Assembly (NCBI GenBank): GCA_033085395.1
Contig: JANQBS010000230.1
Span: 1 to 61,869, forward strand
Origin: Xanthoparmelia taractica
Taxonomy: Eukaryota; Ascomycota; Lecanoromycetes; Lecanorales; Parmeliaceae
Direction of reading: 5' to 3'
DNA length: 61,869 bases
The first letter of the stretch is position 1, and every line of letters starts with the position of its first letter. The translations under genes were made by a program, and so were the position numbers. Shown here piece after piece: positions 37,515 to 49,767 of the stretch. Below the pieces are notes generated by a model that was not told the DNA's origin, did no database searches, and saw only the letters and a list, made by a program, of their open reading frames with translations.

Positions 37515-40500
37515 TCAAGCATACCTGGCCGCATGAGCTCGCAATACCTCCGACAAATCGACGTCTACAATCGCTCTTTCTTCTCTCTCTGCACCTTCTA
37601 CCGCATACGCTTCCCTCACCAAATCCCTTATCTTCCCTTCCCATCTCTTTATTTCCCCCACGCCCACTTCTCCAAAGGCTGCAACTTGCTCTCCGCTCCT
37701 GACATAACGATCCCACGCCCTACTCTCCTCCATGTCCTCTTCCACATCGCCCACATTCACATCTTCAACCATCAGCGTCAGATCCCCCACGTAATTCTCT
37801 TCCGTCACACTCTCGAAAGGCAACATGGCCGTTTTCTGCCGTCGCGATTTTCCTCTTAGGGGTTCTGATGCTTGGTCTCCCTGCTGCTGCTGGTGGAGGC
37901 GCAGGAGGTAAGCCCGGGGGTCGGAGGGGTCGAGGGCTGGGGTCTCTTCTGCTGCTGAGGGGGGCGATGGCGTTGTGGGAGGGGGGATGTGGGGAGTATG
38001 TAGGGCGGCGATGGCTTTGGCTTGGCGGTTCTTGTGGGGAGACGAGGTAGTGTGTTGTGGATGGAGAGGGTTGGGTGCGTCTGTTTGGGCTTTGCTGGCG
38101 AATTTTGCGGCGGCGGCGGCGGCGGCTTGCTCCCGCAATACTTTTCTGTGGGCTTCGCTGGCCTTTTGCTTGCGGGCTTCGTAGTCGAGCGTTATTGCTA
38201 GGTCGGGATGCATGCGTGGAAGTGATCGCTCTGTAGAGGTTGGAACCACTGACTCGTCGTCTTCGATTTCGTCGTCGCGGAGGTTGAGTGTGGGTACTCC
38301 TGCTGTGCCTTGGTTGCCATTATTTGGGCGTGGTTTTCGAGGGCGCTTGTGTAAAGGATCTTCTTCAATGTCGAACCAGACGCGATTAGGGTCACGGACC
38401 GGGGGAATGAATGGTCTATCGATATTGTTTTGCTGCTGTTTCCGTGGTACAGGCTTCCGTCGTGGTCGTTGGGATGCGTCTGCGATCTCGCTGAGTGGTG
38501 TCCCACCTGGTGGTAGAGATCTGGCTGAGACGAAGTCACCGGAGTATGGCCGGTCTGGTGGAGCCTGGTGTTCTTGAGGGGCGGTAGGCAAATCTTCAAG
38601 CTCCTCATAGCCACCAACGGAATCCTGCAACCAGGTATCTAGTGCGCCAGGTTTTTGGCGCTCCTTGTTTGATGGCGCTGCCCTTAGAAATGCGTCGGCA
38701 CCAGCATCGTCGGCCTTACGCTTTCCACGGGCTTTCTGAGGGAATGGGAATGGACTTGGCGTTGGGTAAGCTGCCTCAGGTGAAGAGCGAGCCGGGTGAA
38801 CGCGAGGTAAGAGCTTATTCAGCAACGGTGGGTCTACTTGCTGTGGTAGATCGTCTGAAGATGGATCGGTGGAATGGCCTGCATCGCCAATTTGTCGTGC
38901 TGGAGTGTGAAGTTGCTTGTTACGACCAGAGGGGTGCATTGCTGCGTTAAGCTTAGCGAATGTCCATGGATTGGATACGTTCACATCCCGCAGATGTTCA
39001 TCTCCATCCAGGTCAAGATCCACGGGTGATCTGGCGCGCGCTTGCAGATGAGTTTCGAGCTCTGCTTCCAATTCTTCGTCCTCTGCATACATTGAAGCTT
39101 TCCAGCAAGGCTTCCCTTCGACAGGAACAGCCTCGTCAGAGGGCTCAAGGCTAATTTTCTCTGTTGACGTAGTTGTGGAGGAATCGTAACTTGGTAAAGG
39201 GCCCAAAGGTGCTTTTACTTAGGTCTCGTCAGTGGCTAAATTTTCGATAATTGAATAGCTGATTGCTTCAGAAATCTCACCACGGTTCTCAACGGGAGGT
39301 ACTGCAGGCGACGAACTAAGGGCAGAAATCTTCAGAGGGTTTGAACGTGGTTGAGCGAGATTAAATGATTGGGATGCTGATCGAGGCAGTGGAATAGTAG
39401 ATCCTACCGCTGGAGAAACGCTCGCCAGAGCTGAGTCGACAGGCGCTTCCTTTCGAGCGAGCATAATTTCGATGCCGTGAGGCTTGAGCGCAGGTACATT
39501 CTTCGTTGATGGCTTGGAAGGAGTAGGCTGGACTTCGCCGTAGATGTTGCTGAATAATCTTTCGACTATTCCAAGAAGCAATTCGGAGTTGGCAAATAGA
39601 ACGTCATCCTTGGCTGGCTCAACATTTGCATCGTAGCTCCCTGGCGGGCAAGCGATACTCAGACACAAGAATGGCTCCGATATCTTTGCGTTATTCTCGT
39701 TGGGGGCAGCAGAGCGTAAATGGGATTTGTATGAGGAGATGATCTGCTTCAAGGTCCCCCTTGTGCATGACACCGGTCTTGAATCTACAGATATATACTG
39801 GCCGACATTGCTCAAGACTGAGCCATCTATATAGCGATCTGGTTAGTACGTACTCTTTGATTCCTAATGATTGTGAGTATATACGCACCGCAATCCCGCT
39901 TGGCCGTTATAGCCTCGAGAGTGTACAGTCTGTCTCTACTGGCACTGGGCCCCATTTTCTCACTTATGGCCCCATCGATCTGGTCTCCGGTACTTGACCA
40001 GCTCGAGCATGTAAATTCGCACTGGCTCATGAGCTTTCTGCCGAATATGTCAGTGGCGGCATAGAAATTCGCTTTTAGTCGTGAAGCGCTGAGCGCTCCA
40101 CTTTTTGGATACATCCAGTCCCCTTTCCTGTCTTTAGCTTTCAGAATCTTCAACGATAGGCGTAGGTACGGCCGTGCTAAGGCGTAAGCTTGTAGCAGTC
40201 GTTTGATTTTTGTGAGCATCTTTACCGCCGTTTTCTCAGCAGCCTGTCTGCGAACGGGTAGATTTTGGAGATACTTTTCGACCTTAACGGTTGTTCCTAC
40301 CGGATGAGATGTACGGCTTTCACTGAGAGTCACTTAGCATGGGCCCCGAGCTCCCGCTTGCTATTGGCTTACCCTGAGATCTGGCCCTTGCGATCAATCT
40401 TGAGCTCCACAGCGGTACCTTCGCTTTCTATGCGGGTGGTAATGGTGAGGCTCCCACTCATCTCCGCTGCACTCGCCAATGCTTCGCCGCGAAATCCTAA

Positions 40501-40794
40501 GGAGCGCCCTCCGATATTCTCGAGATCGTGAAAATCTCTTATCTTGCTTGTGCAATATCTTGTGCATATTATAGCACGGTCGTCTGGAGCAATGCCATGA
40601 CCATTGTCTTTAACTCGAATGTCGTCCAGAGTATTTGCTGATAGTTCAATAGATATCTTGGTAGCTTGGCCATCGATGGCGTTTTCTATGAGTTCCTTGA
40701 CCACAGAAGCGGAATCAGAGAGCGCTTGTGAAGAACCAATGGCTCGAACAGTGTTTGGTGGGAGTGCTGTAATTGGCATTGTAACTTTCCTCAT
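37515..40794 (-). CDS. MutL homologue (PMS1/MLH2-type mismatch repair protein)
   Basis: Exons (minus): 40794-40373, 40322-39889, 39826-39281 and 39217-37515, giving 1034 aa. The GHL ATPase motifs are intact: VVKELIENAID (motif I), VKDNGHGI (II) and GGRSLGFRGEALAS (III). The transducer half has HPVGTTVKVEKYLQNLPVRRQ. A 63-bp intron is needed between 39281 and 39217 because an in-frame TAA sits at 39221-39219. It has GTGAGA donor, ACTGAC branch and AAG end; an alternative acceptor lies 6 bases further. The C-terminal half is long and charged, with a conserved-looking NVSNPWTFAKLNAAM, and lacks the DQHAxDER-type endonuclease motif, so a non-nuclease MutL (MLH2-like) is more likely than PMS2/Pms1 proper. 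It would act as a partner of Mlh1. A second ATG six codons in (MPITALPP) may be the true start. Confidence 0.85.
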
Positions 40795-41478
40795 CCAAAT
40801 GCAAAAGAATAGGAACTCTCCACCGCCAGAAACCTAATGTCCGACAGTGGCAGGACTTCCAGCAAAGTCTAATGTCTAACATTCCATGTAGGAATCTTGT
40901 GAATGAACCCTACCGACACTCAGGTCTCGAGATATCTGTATATGCATTTTGGGTGAAGGCCCGGGCACAAATACGGAAACTTTTGGACCATGACATCAAT
41001 GGAATAAGCAGCGTATATCAATGTCCCTTGTGAGCAGAGAGGATAATAAAACAAGGATGTAAGTGATGAACATTGATAATAGCTCTGTGGCATGATACTT
41101 ATTGACGAGGCACTGGAGGGTTTCCGGTACGTATTAGCGTGTGCAAAACATTCTTGAAGTTCTTGGCATCAGGACATGGTCCAATTGCCCCCTCCATCCT
41201 CATAGTAGGCTTTTTACAAGGATAGAGATTGGATGGAATGCATGTAAATGTAAATTGATCTCTTCTAATGCCGTCCAAATCATGAGAACGTACTGCAAAC
41301 CTATTCATACGATTTCGAGTGGGAAGTGTTCCATTGGTATTCAATGCCAAGCATTCTAAATGTTATGCAGATGCTAACAGACTGTTACTTGTAGACGCGG
41401 ACAACGCCATCTCCTTTCTTCCCTCGTTCCCTTCCTTTCCCATTATTGTCCTTTTTCCTGGCACCATCGGGTATTATC
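40795..41478. other. Divergent promoter, MutL / PFA4
   Basis: 684 bases with no gene recognised. A pyrimidine-rich tract (TTTCTTCCCTCGTTCCCTTC) lies at about 41415-41460, just before the PFA4 start, a common fungal core-promoter feature. Confidence 0.5.
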
Positions 41479-42935
41479 ATGCCTCAGAATGCTTTAGGAC
41501 TTATAGCTCTGCCCAGCGTGTTCGCCTTGATTTCATTTCTCGCTTACGGACCACAGCTTCTTTTTCGCCATATCGAACCGTATATTTTGGAACAGACACA
41601 GGCACTCGTCTTCAATGCGCTCGTCTGTTGTGTATGGATCACTTACGCCCGAACATGCTTCACTGACCCTGGATGGGTACCGTCTGCCTGGGCCATGCGT
41701 CACCCGGCTTCTGAGCAATCACTTCCGTCTAAAAGAACGCCAGGATGGTGTAGGAAATGTGAAGTGTTCAAGCCGCCTCGGGCACATCATTGCAAGACTT
41801 GTCAAAGGTGACGAACGCTCCCATCTGCTGCAAATGATGCCGAACCCTGATGGAAGTCTGCAGATGTATACCAAAGATGGATCACCATTGCCCGTGGACC
41901 ATCAACTGTGTCTCTCATCGTACCTTTCCTCATTTCCTCCGCTTTCTGTTCTATGCGACAGTATCAATGATATACCTTGAGTACTTCCTTTTCCTCCGAG
42001 TAGCTGTCGTCTGGGCTGGACGCAACCTTCCAAGCGTATGTCGCCAAGTGATTACACCACGTTCATTACTTATTGGACCCTCTTAGTATTTCGGCCCTAC
42101 TCCCGTTCAGCTAGTCTTCTTGTTCATTTTCTTTGTTGTCAACTCGATCACTTTGTTTGCTATTGCTGTCCTCCTGCTTCGGAACATATGGTGCCTGGGT
42201 GGCAACGTAACGACAATTGAGGGTTGGGAAATTGAGCGGCATGAGACGCTCATGCGCCGAGCTCGCGCCCGGGGAGGATATCTTCATGGCCCAGATGGTA
42301 TAAGGGTCAAGATTGGAAGACAAGAATTCCCTTACGATATCGGAATTCTTCGAAATATAAGGCAAGGAATGGGCGGCTCTCTTTTGAGTTGGCTATGGCC
42401 ATTCACGGCAACACCCTCAAACGAATCTGGCCTGGAGTTTGAGACCAATGGATTTGAAGGTACTGCATGCCTTAAAAGACCTCACAATGCTAATGCGCTA
42501 TCAATAGATCCCTCTTCGTTGTGGCCTCCCCCCGACCCTGACCGGATGCCAAGGTCTAGCAATCAACCGCCTCTTGAACAGCCATTTGTTTACGATAGAA
42601 ATCTGTCGACAATTCGAAGCAGCGTTAATGCATTTCGCAGAAGACAGCAAGAAGACCTCAAACGATACGACCAAAGGGTCACTACTTCAATACCGCGCCG
42701 ACCTCCCCACGAGCTACACAGCAATGCAAGCTATCGAGACGATTCCGTTTCTTCTCAGTCCGCAAAATCCGACAATTTGGGCAGCGATGGAGAGGGCTGG
42801 CGCGATTCAGAAGGCGACAGGTTGGGTGACTTCGGCGTTGACGAAGATGCCGAATTTTATGACGAAGATGACATACCACTGGCCGAGCTGCTCCGCAGAC
42901 GTCATGACCGTATAAATTATGACTACGGTAATTGA
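41479..42935 (+). CDS. PFA4: DHHC palmitoyltransferase Pfa4
   Basis: Exons 41479-41807, 41864-42035 and 42087-42935, giving 449 aa. Two N-terminal membrane segments (LGLIALPSVFALISFLAYG and QALVFNALVCCVWITYA) are followed by the zinc-binding CRD: WCRKCEVFKPPRAHHCKTCQRCIPKMDHHCPW. The catalytic DHHC is formed just after the first splice. NCVSHRTFPHFLRFL and a third and fourth membrane segment follow; exon 3 begins YFGPTPVQLVFLFIFFVVNS. A long acidic tail with WLWPF and repeated DEDAEFYDEDD ends the protein. The enzyme attaches palmitate to cysteines in the ER; yeast Pfa4 acts on chitin synthase Chs3. Introns are 56 and 51 bp. Confidence 0.92.
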
Positions 42936-44831
42936 GCATTCGAGAGCTCTTTGAGTGAAGCCTAAGCCACTTACGGCTTTAAGTACGAAAACGAGAACGC
43001 TTTGCCAATATACATTGCGGGTGGCACGCCATTTCATGCCTAGGTTATGCAGGGCAAAGAAAACATCAAACCAATTTCATCACAGCCGGAGCTTGCGACC
43101 GTTTAACCTGCAGTGTTTGCAGCATGCGGGGTAAGTAGTATGCACCTGATGGGCAGCATCGATCGTATCGGATTGAATCTTGACGCACGGACACCCCATG
43201 TATGTGTCCCTGCTTATTAATTCTAGGAGATTAGTGGCTGCCACGCGAGCATGCACATCGAATCGATATGCAGGTCACACACAGTCGGATCTAACCTCTC
43301 TTTCGTCGAGCCGTGCCGGAACCCGACAAGAGGGATAAGTGAAGGGCCCACTTGTGTCCCCCAGAGGCATGCATGCATCTCAAATGGTTCATCAAGTCCG
43401 CAGCCAGCGCTCGATAGGGTGTTCTATTCTCTAGCGTTGGACACCATCGCCCAACTAACCCTCGGAACGAAGCAAGCACGAGCTCTCATGTTCCCTTGGT
43501 CCGGGCTCATAGAGCCGTTTTGGACTGTTTCGAATTAGTCGAAACGGTGAAATGCAGCTTGATTTTCTCGCGAATAATCCCCAGTCTTCAGCTTCCTAAT
43601 GGAGTCTCTTTGGGCTAAGTCCATGGTGCGAAGTCTTTTTCGCAAACCATACGTTGGGTCCAGACTTCCAAGCGAGGTTCAGACCATTGGAACCTAATGA
43701 ATCCAATGACCGATAGGGTCGAGATTGAGACACTGATCGTCAATTCCATTACCCTGATGGCCAGGGCAGTCTATCGAAAAAGCAATTTCCTCCGAAGATC
43801 ACAGCTAGGGAGAAGGTGGCGTTCCTGGCTCTGGCATTCCTGCAAGCTCCACCAACAGCGGAAGGTCCCGGCGCAAACCCCCACGCTCTGCCACTGGCTT
43901 CGCCTCATGAGCCCGGTAGATTGGAGGCGAGAAAACCAATCGCCGACCATTACACCATTATTAGGCTCTCCATCTGCGGTGCTATCTCGTCCTTAACCCG
44001 AAACACAAGGGTCGCGGAAAGAATAAATACTCTTTCCGGTAGGAGTACTGTTGTATCAACAAATCATCGGTCTTAGTGGTACGTTAGTTCCTAACTATTT
44101 TTCCCTTGTCCAGCTTGTTTGACAGCTTGCAGTGGGCAGTCAATCAATTCTCCCGTTCGATGCTAGTACTTCTACTTGGTACCAATGCATCTAGGATTTT
44201 TGGTGAACCTTAATCTCTACAGCCCTCTTCCCGGTGAGATATGGCCAATCACAGAATCATCTGAGGAGACTTATCATAGTACGTGTGGGATACATGTGGG
44301 GTTCGAAGCGTTCCTGGCATTTCCGTGGAACGCCTGAGAAAAATGGACTCCCCCACAAGACATCAGAGACTGGAGGGACTTGAATCTTCTTCAGCTCACA
44401 TAAGCCGAAATTCATGACAAGATTAGCCGACTGAAAAATCTTGTTCTTTTCAGGACTTTGTTCCGAGGTCTGTTCCTCTTTTCCCCTCCCCTCCCTTCTC
44501 GTCTTGTCTATTAATTAATTAGCTGTAGTATCATATCAGCTTACTGCATTCCATCAGAACAACTAGGATAACCCCCACTCCCAGCTTCTAGGGTTCTGTC
44601 CGGTGCTCGGACCTCTCTGCTGATCTCGTCAAGTCTGTCTCCTCGACCACAAAACAAAATAGAGTATTTGACCATGTAACGCCTCTGCATTGTAGCTTTG
44701 TACCTTGTCCTCGATTCCGCTCTCCCCGTCCCTTACGATAACATCTAGTTTCCATTTACCTTTCACCCTTCGCTGCTCCGACAAATAAACAAACCATTCT
44801 CGTCTCTTCTTCTGCTTCTGCTTCATCCCAA
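42936..44831. other. Intergenic, 1.9 kb without recognised gene
   Basis: Only small open frames (longest about 100 codons) without domain character. A pyrimidine-rich tract near 44465-44505 and a CT-rich leader near 44770-44830 precede the aldolase start. No repeats or RNA genes recognised. Confidence 0.5.
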
Positions 44832-45953
44832 ATGTCTCCTCACAAGACTGCCTCGCCTGCCGGCAGTTACCATCAAGACGACCTTCAGATTCCTTCTGTC
44901 TCTCTCGTTGCGCTGCCAGCCAGAGTCACTGACCCGGGTTCTTCTGAATCATCATACAATCCATCTCCCCGAAGCGCATCTGTTTCCTCGCTTGACGACA
45001 CGCCCATCATGCAGAAACCGTTGAGACCAGGTGTGTACGTGCCTACAGTGGCATTTTTCAAAGGAAATGAGGACCTCGACCACGAGACGACGGGAATGCA
45101 TGCCGTGAGACTCGCAAAGGCTGGAGTGGCTGGGATTGCGACGCAGGGATCCAACGGCGAAGCAGTACATCTGACCCACCAAGAGAGACAGCAGGTCACT
45201 CGGACCACGCGCAAGTCTTTGAACGCCGAGGGATATGGTTCTCTCCCAGTCATCGTTGGCTGTGGCTCGCAGTCCACCCGTGAGACGATCGAGCTTTGTC
45301 GCGAGGCTCTAGCTTCGGGAGGCGACTACGCTCTCGTTCTTCCTCCTTCGTACTACAAGCCGTCGCACAAGCCAGACACGATAGTCGACTTCTTTAGAGA
45401 CGTTGCTGATGCATCTCCCATCCCAATCCTCATTTACAACTACCCAGCAGCTGTGGCTGGCATCGACCTCAGCTCCGACGTAATTAGTGAACTCTCCAAA
45501 CATCCTAACATCGTTGGTTGCAAACTCACCTGCGGAAACACCGGCAAGCTGGCTCGGATCGCCGCAGCCACAGATGCAGCGACACCTAGCGACGCGGGCT
45601 CTACTTTCATGTGCATGGGCGGTTCGGCAGACTTCACATTGCAGACGCTCATTGTGGGTGGATCTGGGGTCATCTGCGGTGTCGGCAACGTTGCGCCAAG
45701 AGCCTGTGCCAAGATTGTGGACCTGTTCGCCGCAGGGAAGCTGGCCGAGGCGAAGAAGCTGCAAGCTATTGTAGCACGTGGTGACTGGGCCGCTATTTCT
45801 GGAGGCATCGTGGGTACGAAGAGCGCATTGGACACGTACTTTGGGTATGGAGGCATTGCACGCAGACCTTTGCCTCGAGTGACAAAGTCAGAGGCTGCAA
45901 AGTTTGCCAGTGATTTCAAAGAACTTGTGGAGTTGGAGAGGAGTTTGTCATGA
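44832..45953 (+). CDS. DapA-family aldolase (2-keto-3-deoxy-sugar-acid aldolase-like)
   Basis: Single exon, 373 aa, ATG start. A Ser/Pro-rich leader of about 65 residues precedes the TIM barrel. Family motifs are GVYVPTVAFF, GIATQGSNGEAVHLTHQER (phosphate/carboxylate-binding loop), IYNYPAAVAGIDLS with the catalytic Tyr near 202-204, and VGCKLTCGN with the Schiff-base Lys at about 231. The barrel ends with a GG.VGTKSAL segment. In fungi the closest functions are 2-keto-3-deoxy-L-galactonate aldolase (GaaC/Lga1, pectin-acid catabolism) and 4-hydroxy-2-oxoglutarate aldolase. Lysine synthesis via dihydrodipicolinate is not expected, since fungi use the aminoadipate route. The exact substrate is uncertain. 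No D-galacturonate pathway genes are adjacent. Confidence 0.85.
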   Translation: MSPHKTASPAGSYHQDDLQIPSVSLVALPARVTDPGSSESSYNPSPRSASVSSLDDTPIMQKPLRPGVYVPTVAFFKGNEDLDHETTGMHAVRLAKAGVAGIATQGSNGEAVHLTHQERQQVTRTTRKSLNAEGYGSLPVIVGCGSQSTRETIELCREALASGGDYALVLPPSYYKPSHKPDTIVDFFRDVADASPIPILIYNYPAAVAGIDLSSDVISELSKHPNIVGCKLTCGNTGKLARIAAATDAATPSDAGSTFMCMGGSADFTLQTLIVGGSGVICGVGNVAPRACAKIVDLFAAGKLAEAKKLQAIVARGDWAAISGGIVGTKSALDTYFGYGGIARRPLPRVTKSEAAKFASDFKELVELERSLS

Positions 45954-46702
45954 TCGATGTGGACGGGACTTCTGTGTCCTTTCTTTTTCTTCTTTTTTCT
46001 AACCGGCGCTTTTCGTAAAATGGCGTTACGAATATTTAGCGTCAGTTGGCCATGTCAAGCGGTTACCATTTATCTGTTATAGCGTTTACTTCATATTCAA
46101 TACATTTTTCTTCTCATTATCTATCGCTGTGGTTGTCAGGATCTGCCACTGCGAGGGACCGGGCTCGCCAGGCTGTTTGCGCGTAGTCGGCTCGGCCCCT
46201 TGTGTAAGTCGCATATTTACCCCCAGATCATCATTCTTCACCGTTCACTGGTCGGCAACACACCCACACAGGCCACCCCTTTTCCCACCCCAACCAGTCA
46301 TCGTTCCCACACTAATCAGATACCGTCTCGATGCGTGATCAAAGTTCATCTTCCAAAAGGCCACATGGAGCTGTCATAAAAAGCATAAAAATTCACAAGA
46401 AGTGCTCCTCCGTAACGAAGCCAATAGGAATCGAAGGCCCCATGGAGATGACGCTCGCTTCTTGTGCCTGTTGGCCCTCAGCAGTATCGAGGCAGCGACT
46501 ATTCCGAATCTGCAGCATATGAGCGCTACCCCTCTTGCGATGCCTGCCCCCAATTGGGGAGGTTATTTCCCACCGGAGCTTGCCCCGACACAAAGGCGCA
46601 CTGACGTGCTATCATTCAGGGCCCAACTCTGACGATATGTTTTATTTGGGAGGATAAGAAGACCATGGTGGACGGGGGGACTTTCCAGCAAAATGCACAG
46701 AA
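45954..46702. other. Intergenic
   Basis: About 750 bases between two plus-strand genes; T-rich just after the aldolase stop (probable 3' processing region). Short open frames only. Confidence 0.5.
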
Positions 46703-47461
46703 ATGCGTAACTGGCTCCTACGTGTAACGCTGTGGCTGACCGCCATTCTCGGAACTTGGACTCAGATTTCTCTTGCTACGCCTACGCTTCATAATGGAAT
46801 CGAACCAGTCGCTCGTGTCGTTTCCCGGCAGCAGCAGCAGCAGTATCATCATCAGAGACAGTCCCCAGCACCCACACTGGTTCCCACTTACAGACGTCCT
46901 TCTCCCCTAGTAGCCGTGACTGCCAGAGGAGAACACCGTGGCATTCGCATCCAGGAATTAAGTTCCAGTCTCATCCTCCGCTACCGTACTTTCACGGTAA
47001 GTATTCGTGAGTAAAGTACCCTCAAAGACAATAAGTCCTTTCAGGTAGACAGCCTAGCCACCTTCATTTCCCCTTGCCCTAGCAAGGACGCAGAGATGCG
47101 AAACTGACCTTCCCAGCAATTCACCCCGTCGTGGCTTATGGCAGCCTGGCTCGAGAACTTCTGGTTGCAACTGGGAACCCTGGTCGAGGGCGCCCCAGAT
47201 CATATCTTCCTCAAAGACTTCATGCAGTTCACCTGGGGACCGCTGAGACTGGAAGTGTTCAACACAGGTCGTGGCACCGCTGGTATCCCGAGGGAATTCG
47301 TACTCGCATTGACGAACACGATGGTGGTATATACTCGGAGGGGCTTTTGTGGCATGTTTAATGCCAGAGTCAGTAGTAGGGGGGTTGGAGCGGGAGGGGA
47401 GAGCGCGGGGATCAAGCTGTGGATTATCGTTAGGATTGTTGAAGATTTGATTGGGGTTTGA
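46703..47461 (+). CDS. Unknown secreted protein
   Basis: Exons 46703-46996 and 47117-47461, giving 212 aa. The N-terminus (MRNWLLRVTLWLTAILGTWTQISLA) is a signal peptide. A poly-Gln tract (QQQQQ) and a Pro/Arg-rich stretch follow, then the globular part: RIQELSSSLILRYRTFTQFTPSWLMAAWLENFW, EGAPDHIFLKDFMQFTWGPLRLEVF, TMVVYTRRGFCGMFNA. Removing the 120-bp intron (GTAAGT donor, CCCAG acceptor) keeps a continuous frame. There are only two cysteines or so, so it is not a typical Cys-rich effector. I do not recognise the family. A hydrophobic C-terminus (GIKLWIIVRIVEDLIGV) could be a membrane or GPI-type tail. Confidence 0.6.
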
Positions 47462-47773
47462 TGGCGATGTGACGAGGCAACAAGATGTTATTTGCTTCTG
47501 TATATCGGCTTTTGACGGCTAACTGCGGGAAGAGATATCTATGTTTGATCGAACAGCTTCCGACATCCCCTTATAAAGCAATCTCAGGATTGATTATATC
47601 CTTGTACTACGTCAATTTGGATATATTCACCTCCCTTCTACCTTTCTTTCCCTTCCCTTCTTCCCTTCCCTTTCATTCAGTCAATCCAGGTACCTTGCCA
47701 GTCCCACTCCCGTTCCGCAATTGATTGTCCAAGCTCCGCCCTCCGCCTCGCCCATCTGGCCGCATCACTCACA
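47462..47773. promoter_or_regulatory. Promoter with pyrimidine tract, hydroxyacid dehydrogenase
   Basis: 312 bases. A long CT tract at about 47636-47680 (TTCTTTCCCTTCCCTTCTTC) lies about 100 bases before the ATG, as in many strongly expressed fungal genes. No other site is named. Confidence 0.5.
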
Positions 47774-48987
47774 ATGGGCGGCGGTACTAAGCCCGAGCAT
47801 CTGCTCGTCATCCTACCCTTCAAAGAACCCACCGCCGTCTTCGACAGGATCACGAAGAACCATCCAAACCTCAAGATCACATTCAAGAGTCTGCTCTTTA
47901 CCAACTCCCCGTGGGAGGGCGACGAAGAGATACCCGAAGGTTTGATTGACAGCCCATTCCTCTTCTCTTCTAGATCGCTAGCTGTCATGTACGATTACTC
48001 ATCACTATCCCCGCGGCAGAACTCTACAAAGACGTGACCATCCTCGCCACGCTTTCCGCCCTCCCTCCCACTCCAGAAGCATGCCCCAAGCTCCAACTCA
48101 TCCACTTCTTCTCCGCCGGCACGGACCACGTTGAAAAATCTCCAATCTATACAAACACCTCGATCCCATTGACCACCTCATCGGGCATCCACGGCCCCCA
48201 AATCGCCGAATGGGTCATCCTGACCGCGCTGGCCCACTCCCACCACTATTCCCTCCTCCACACCTGGCGGCAAAACCACGAATGGGGCAAAGCGGCGCAT
48301 AGAAAGGAACTGTCGAGCCTGAGGGACAATGCGGGCCAGCGACTCGGCGTCCTAGGCTACGGCAGCATCGGCCGCCAAGTCGCCCGCGTGGCCCGCGGCA
48401 TGGGCATGGACGTGATCGCGTACACGGCCTCCCCGCGCCCAACGCCGGAATCGAAACACGACAAGGGCTTCATCGTCCCCGGCACCGGCGACCCGGACGG
48501 CTCGATCCCAAAAGCCTGGTACAGCGGCCTGGACAAGGCCTCCCTGCACCACTTCCTCGCCCAAGACATCGACCACCTCCTCATCAGCGTGCCCCTGACA
48601 AACGAAACGACACACTTCCTCGGCGCGGAGGAATTCGCCATCCTGGGGAAAAAGAAGAACGCCTTCGTCTCCAACATCTCCCGCGGCCAAATCATCGTGC
48701 AAGCCGACCTTATCGCCGCCCTTAACGCCTACAACGACAACGACCCGCTCAACGGCGGCGACGGCGGCGGCGGTCTCAGAGGCGCGGCGCTCGACGTCAC
48801 GGATCCGGAACCCTTGCCCAAAGAGGACCCCCTGTGGGACGCGCCCAATTGCATCATCACGCCGCATATCAGCGGCATCGGGGAGGCGTACGTGGATCGC
48901 GCGTTCCAGGTTCTGGAGGTGAATCTGGATAAGAGGGAGAAGGGGGAAAAGATGATTAATGTGGTCGACAGGAAGAAGGGGTATTGA
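47774..48987 (+). CDS. D-isomer-specific 2-hydroxyacid dehydrogenase
   Basis: Exons 47774-47939 and 48020-48987, giving 377 aa. The Rossmann NAD(P)-binding motif is GVLGYGSIGRQVARVARGMGMDV. Catalytic residues are visible: Arg in SNISRGQIIV, Glu in DVTDPEPLPKEDPLW and His in TPHISG. The substrate-side N-terminal half contains HFFSAGTDHVEKSPIY. A short insert (ASPRPTPESKHDKGFIVPGTGDPDGSIPKAW region) lies after the dinucleotide fold, as in many fungal members. Family members reduce glyoxylate, hydroxypyruvate or other 2-oxoacids; the substrate cannot be assigned. The 80-bp intron uses a GTTTGA donor. The third positions are very GC-rich, which produces a long antisense open frame (48352-49269) that is not a gene. 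Confidence 0.9.
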
Positions 48988-49767
48988 TTGTGTTGAGTGA
49001 GAGGGATCTCTGATGGCGTGGCGTAGATTTGGCGTCGAACGGCGAAAGGATGGGATGGGGTATGAGATAGACGGGGACAGACGAACGATGATGATACTGA
49101 TGATGACGATGATGACAATCATGCTATGAACCCATCTGAATAAATTACAAACATTTTCACCAAGCAGCTCTCTGTGTTGACATGGCCCGTTGCCTTCCAC
49201 ACATGCCAAACCGCCCCCCACGGCAAAAGAAGGACAAGACCTCCTTTTCCATCTAACCTGATTCTTCACCCAATGACGATGACATGGAACTTGAGCTGGC
49301 TGGAAAGTGAGGTCTGGCTGGGCCTCAATCGCCCGTGAAGCCCTTCGGGGGCGTCAAATATGCAGCATTCAACCAAGCAGCGTCAAGTACGCAGCATTCA
49401 ATCAATCAATAACCCAATCAATCCCTCCCAAAGAGCTGCGTTACAGATGCGGTATTCACAGCCTCTGATACATCAACGATATTGAGTTAAAAAGACAGAA
49501 CGGATGCTCTACAAGCACAATCCTACGACTCGCGCGGTCCATACGAGAAAGTCAGACAGGGTTCAGAATAGCAGGTCACTGCTGTCCCTCATAATCCAAA
49601 GGACAAGCGGTATAAGTATCCCAATCTGTCATCTACTCTCTCCCCGTATAATTAGACACTGTGAAGCGTTCAAAGGGGTTGAGTACCCCCTAATTGCTAT
49701 GGCTGACTGGGGTATTTGCTAATTAATTATACAATAAGAATCACGCAGGACGAGTCACCCAAAGCCA
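48988..49767. other. Convergent 3' region, dehydrogenase / histidine kinase
   Basis: 780 bases without a gene. Contains a GAT repeat near 49087-49120 and a pair of 25-bp near-repeats at 49352-49376 and 49381-49405 (core GCAGCATTCAA). Confidence 0.55.
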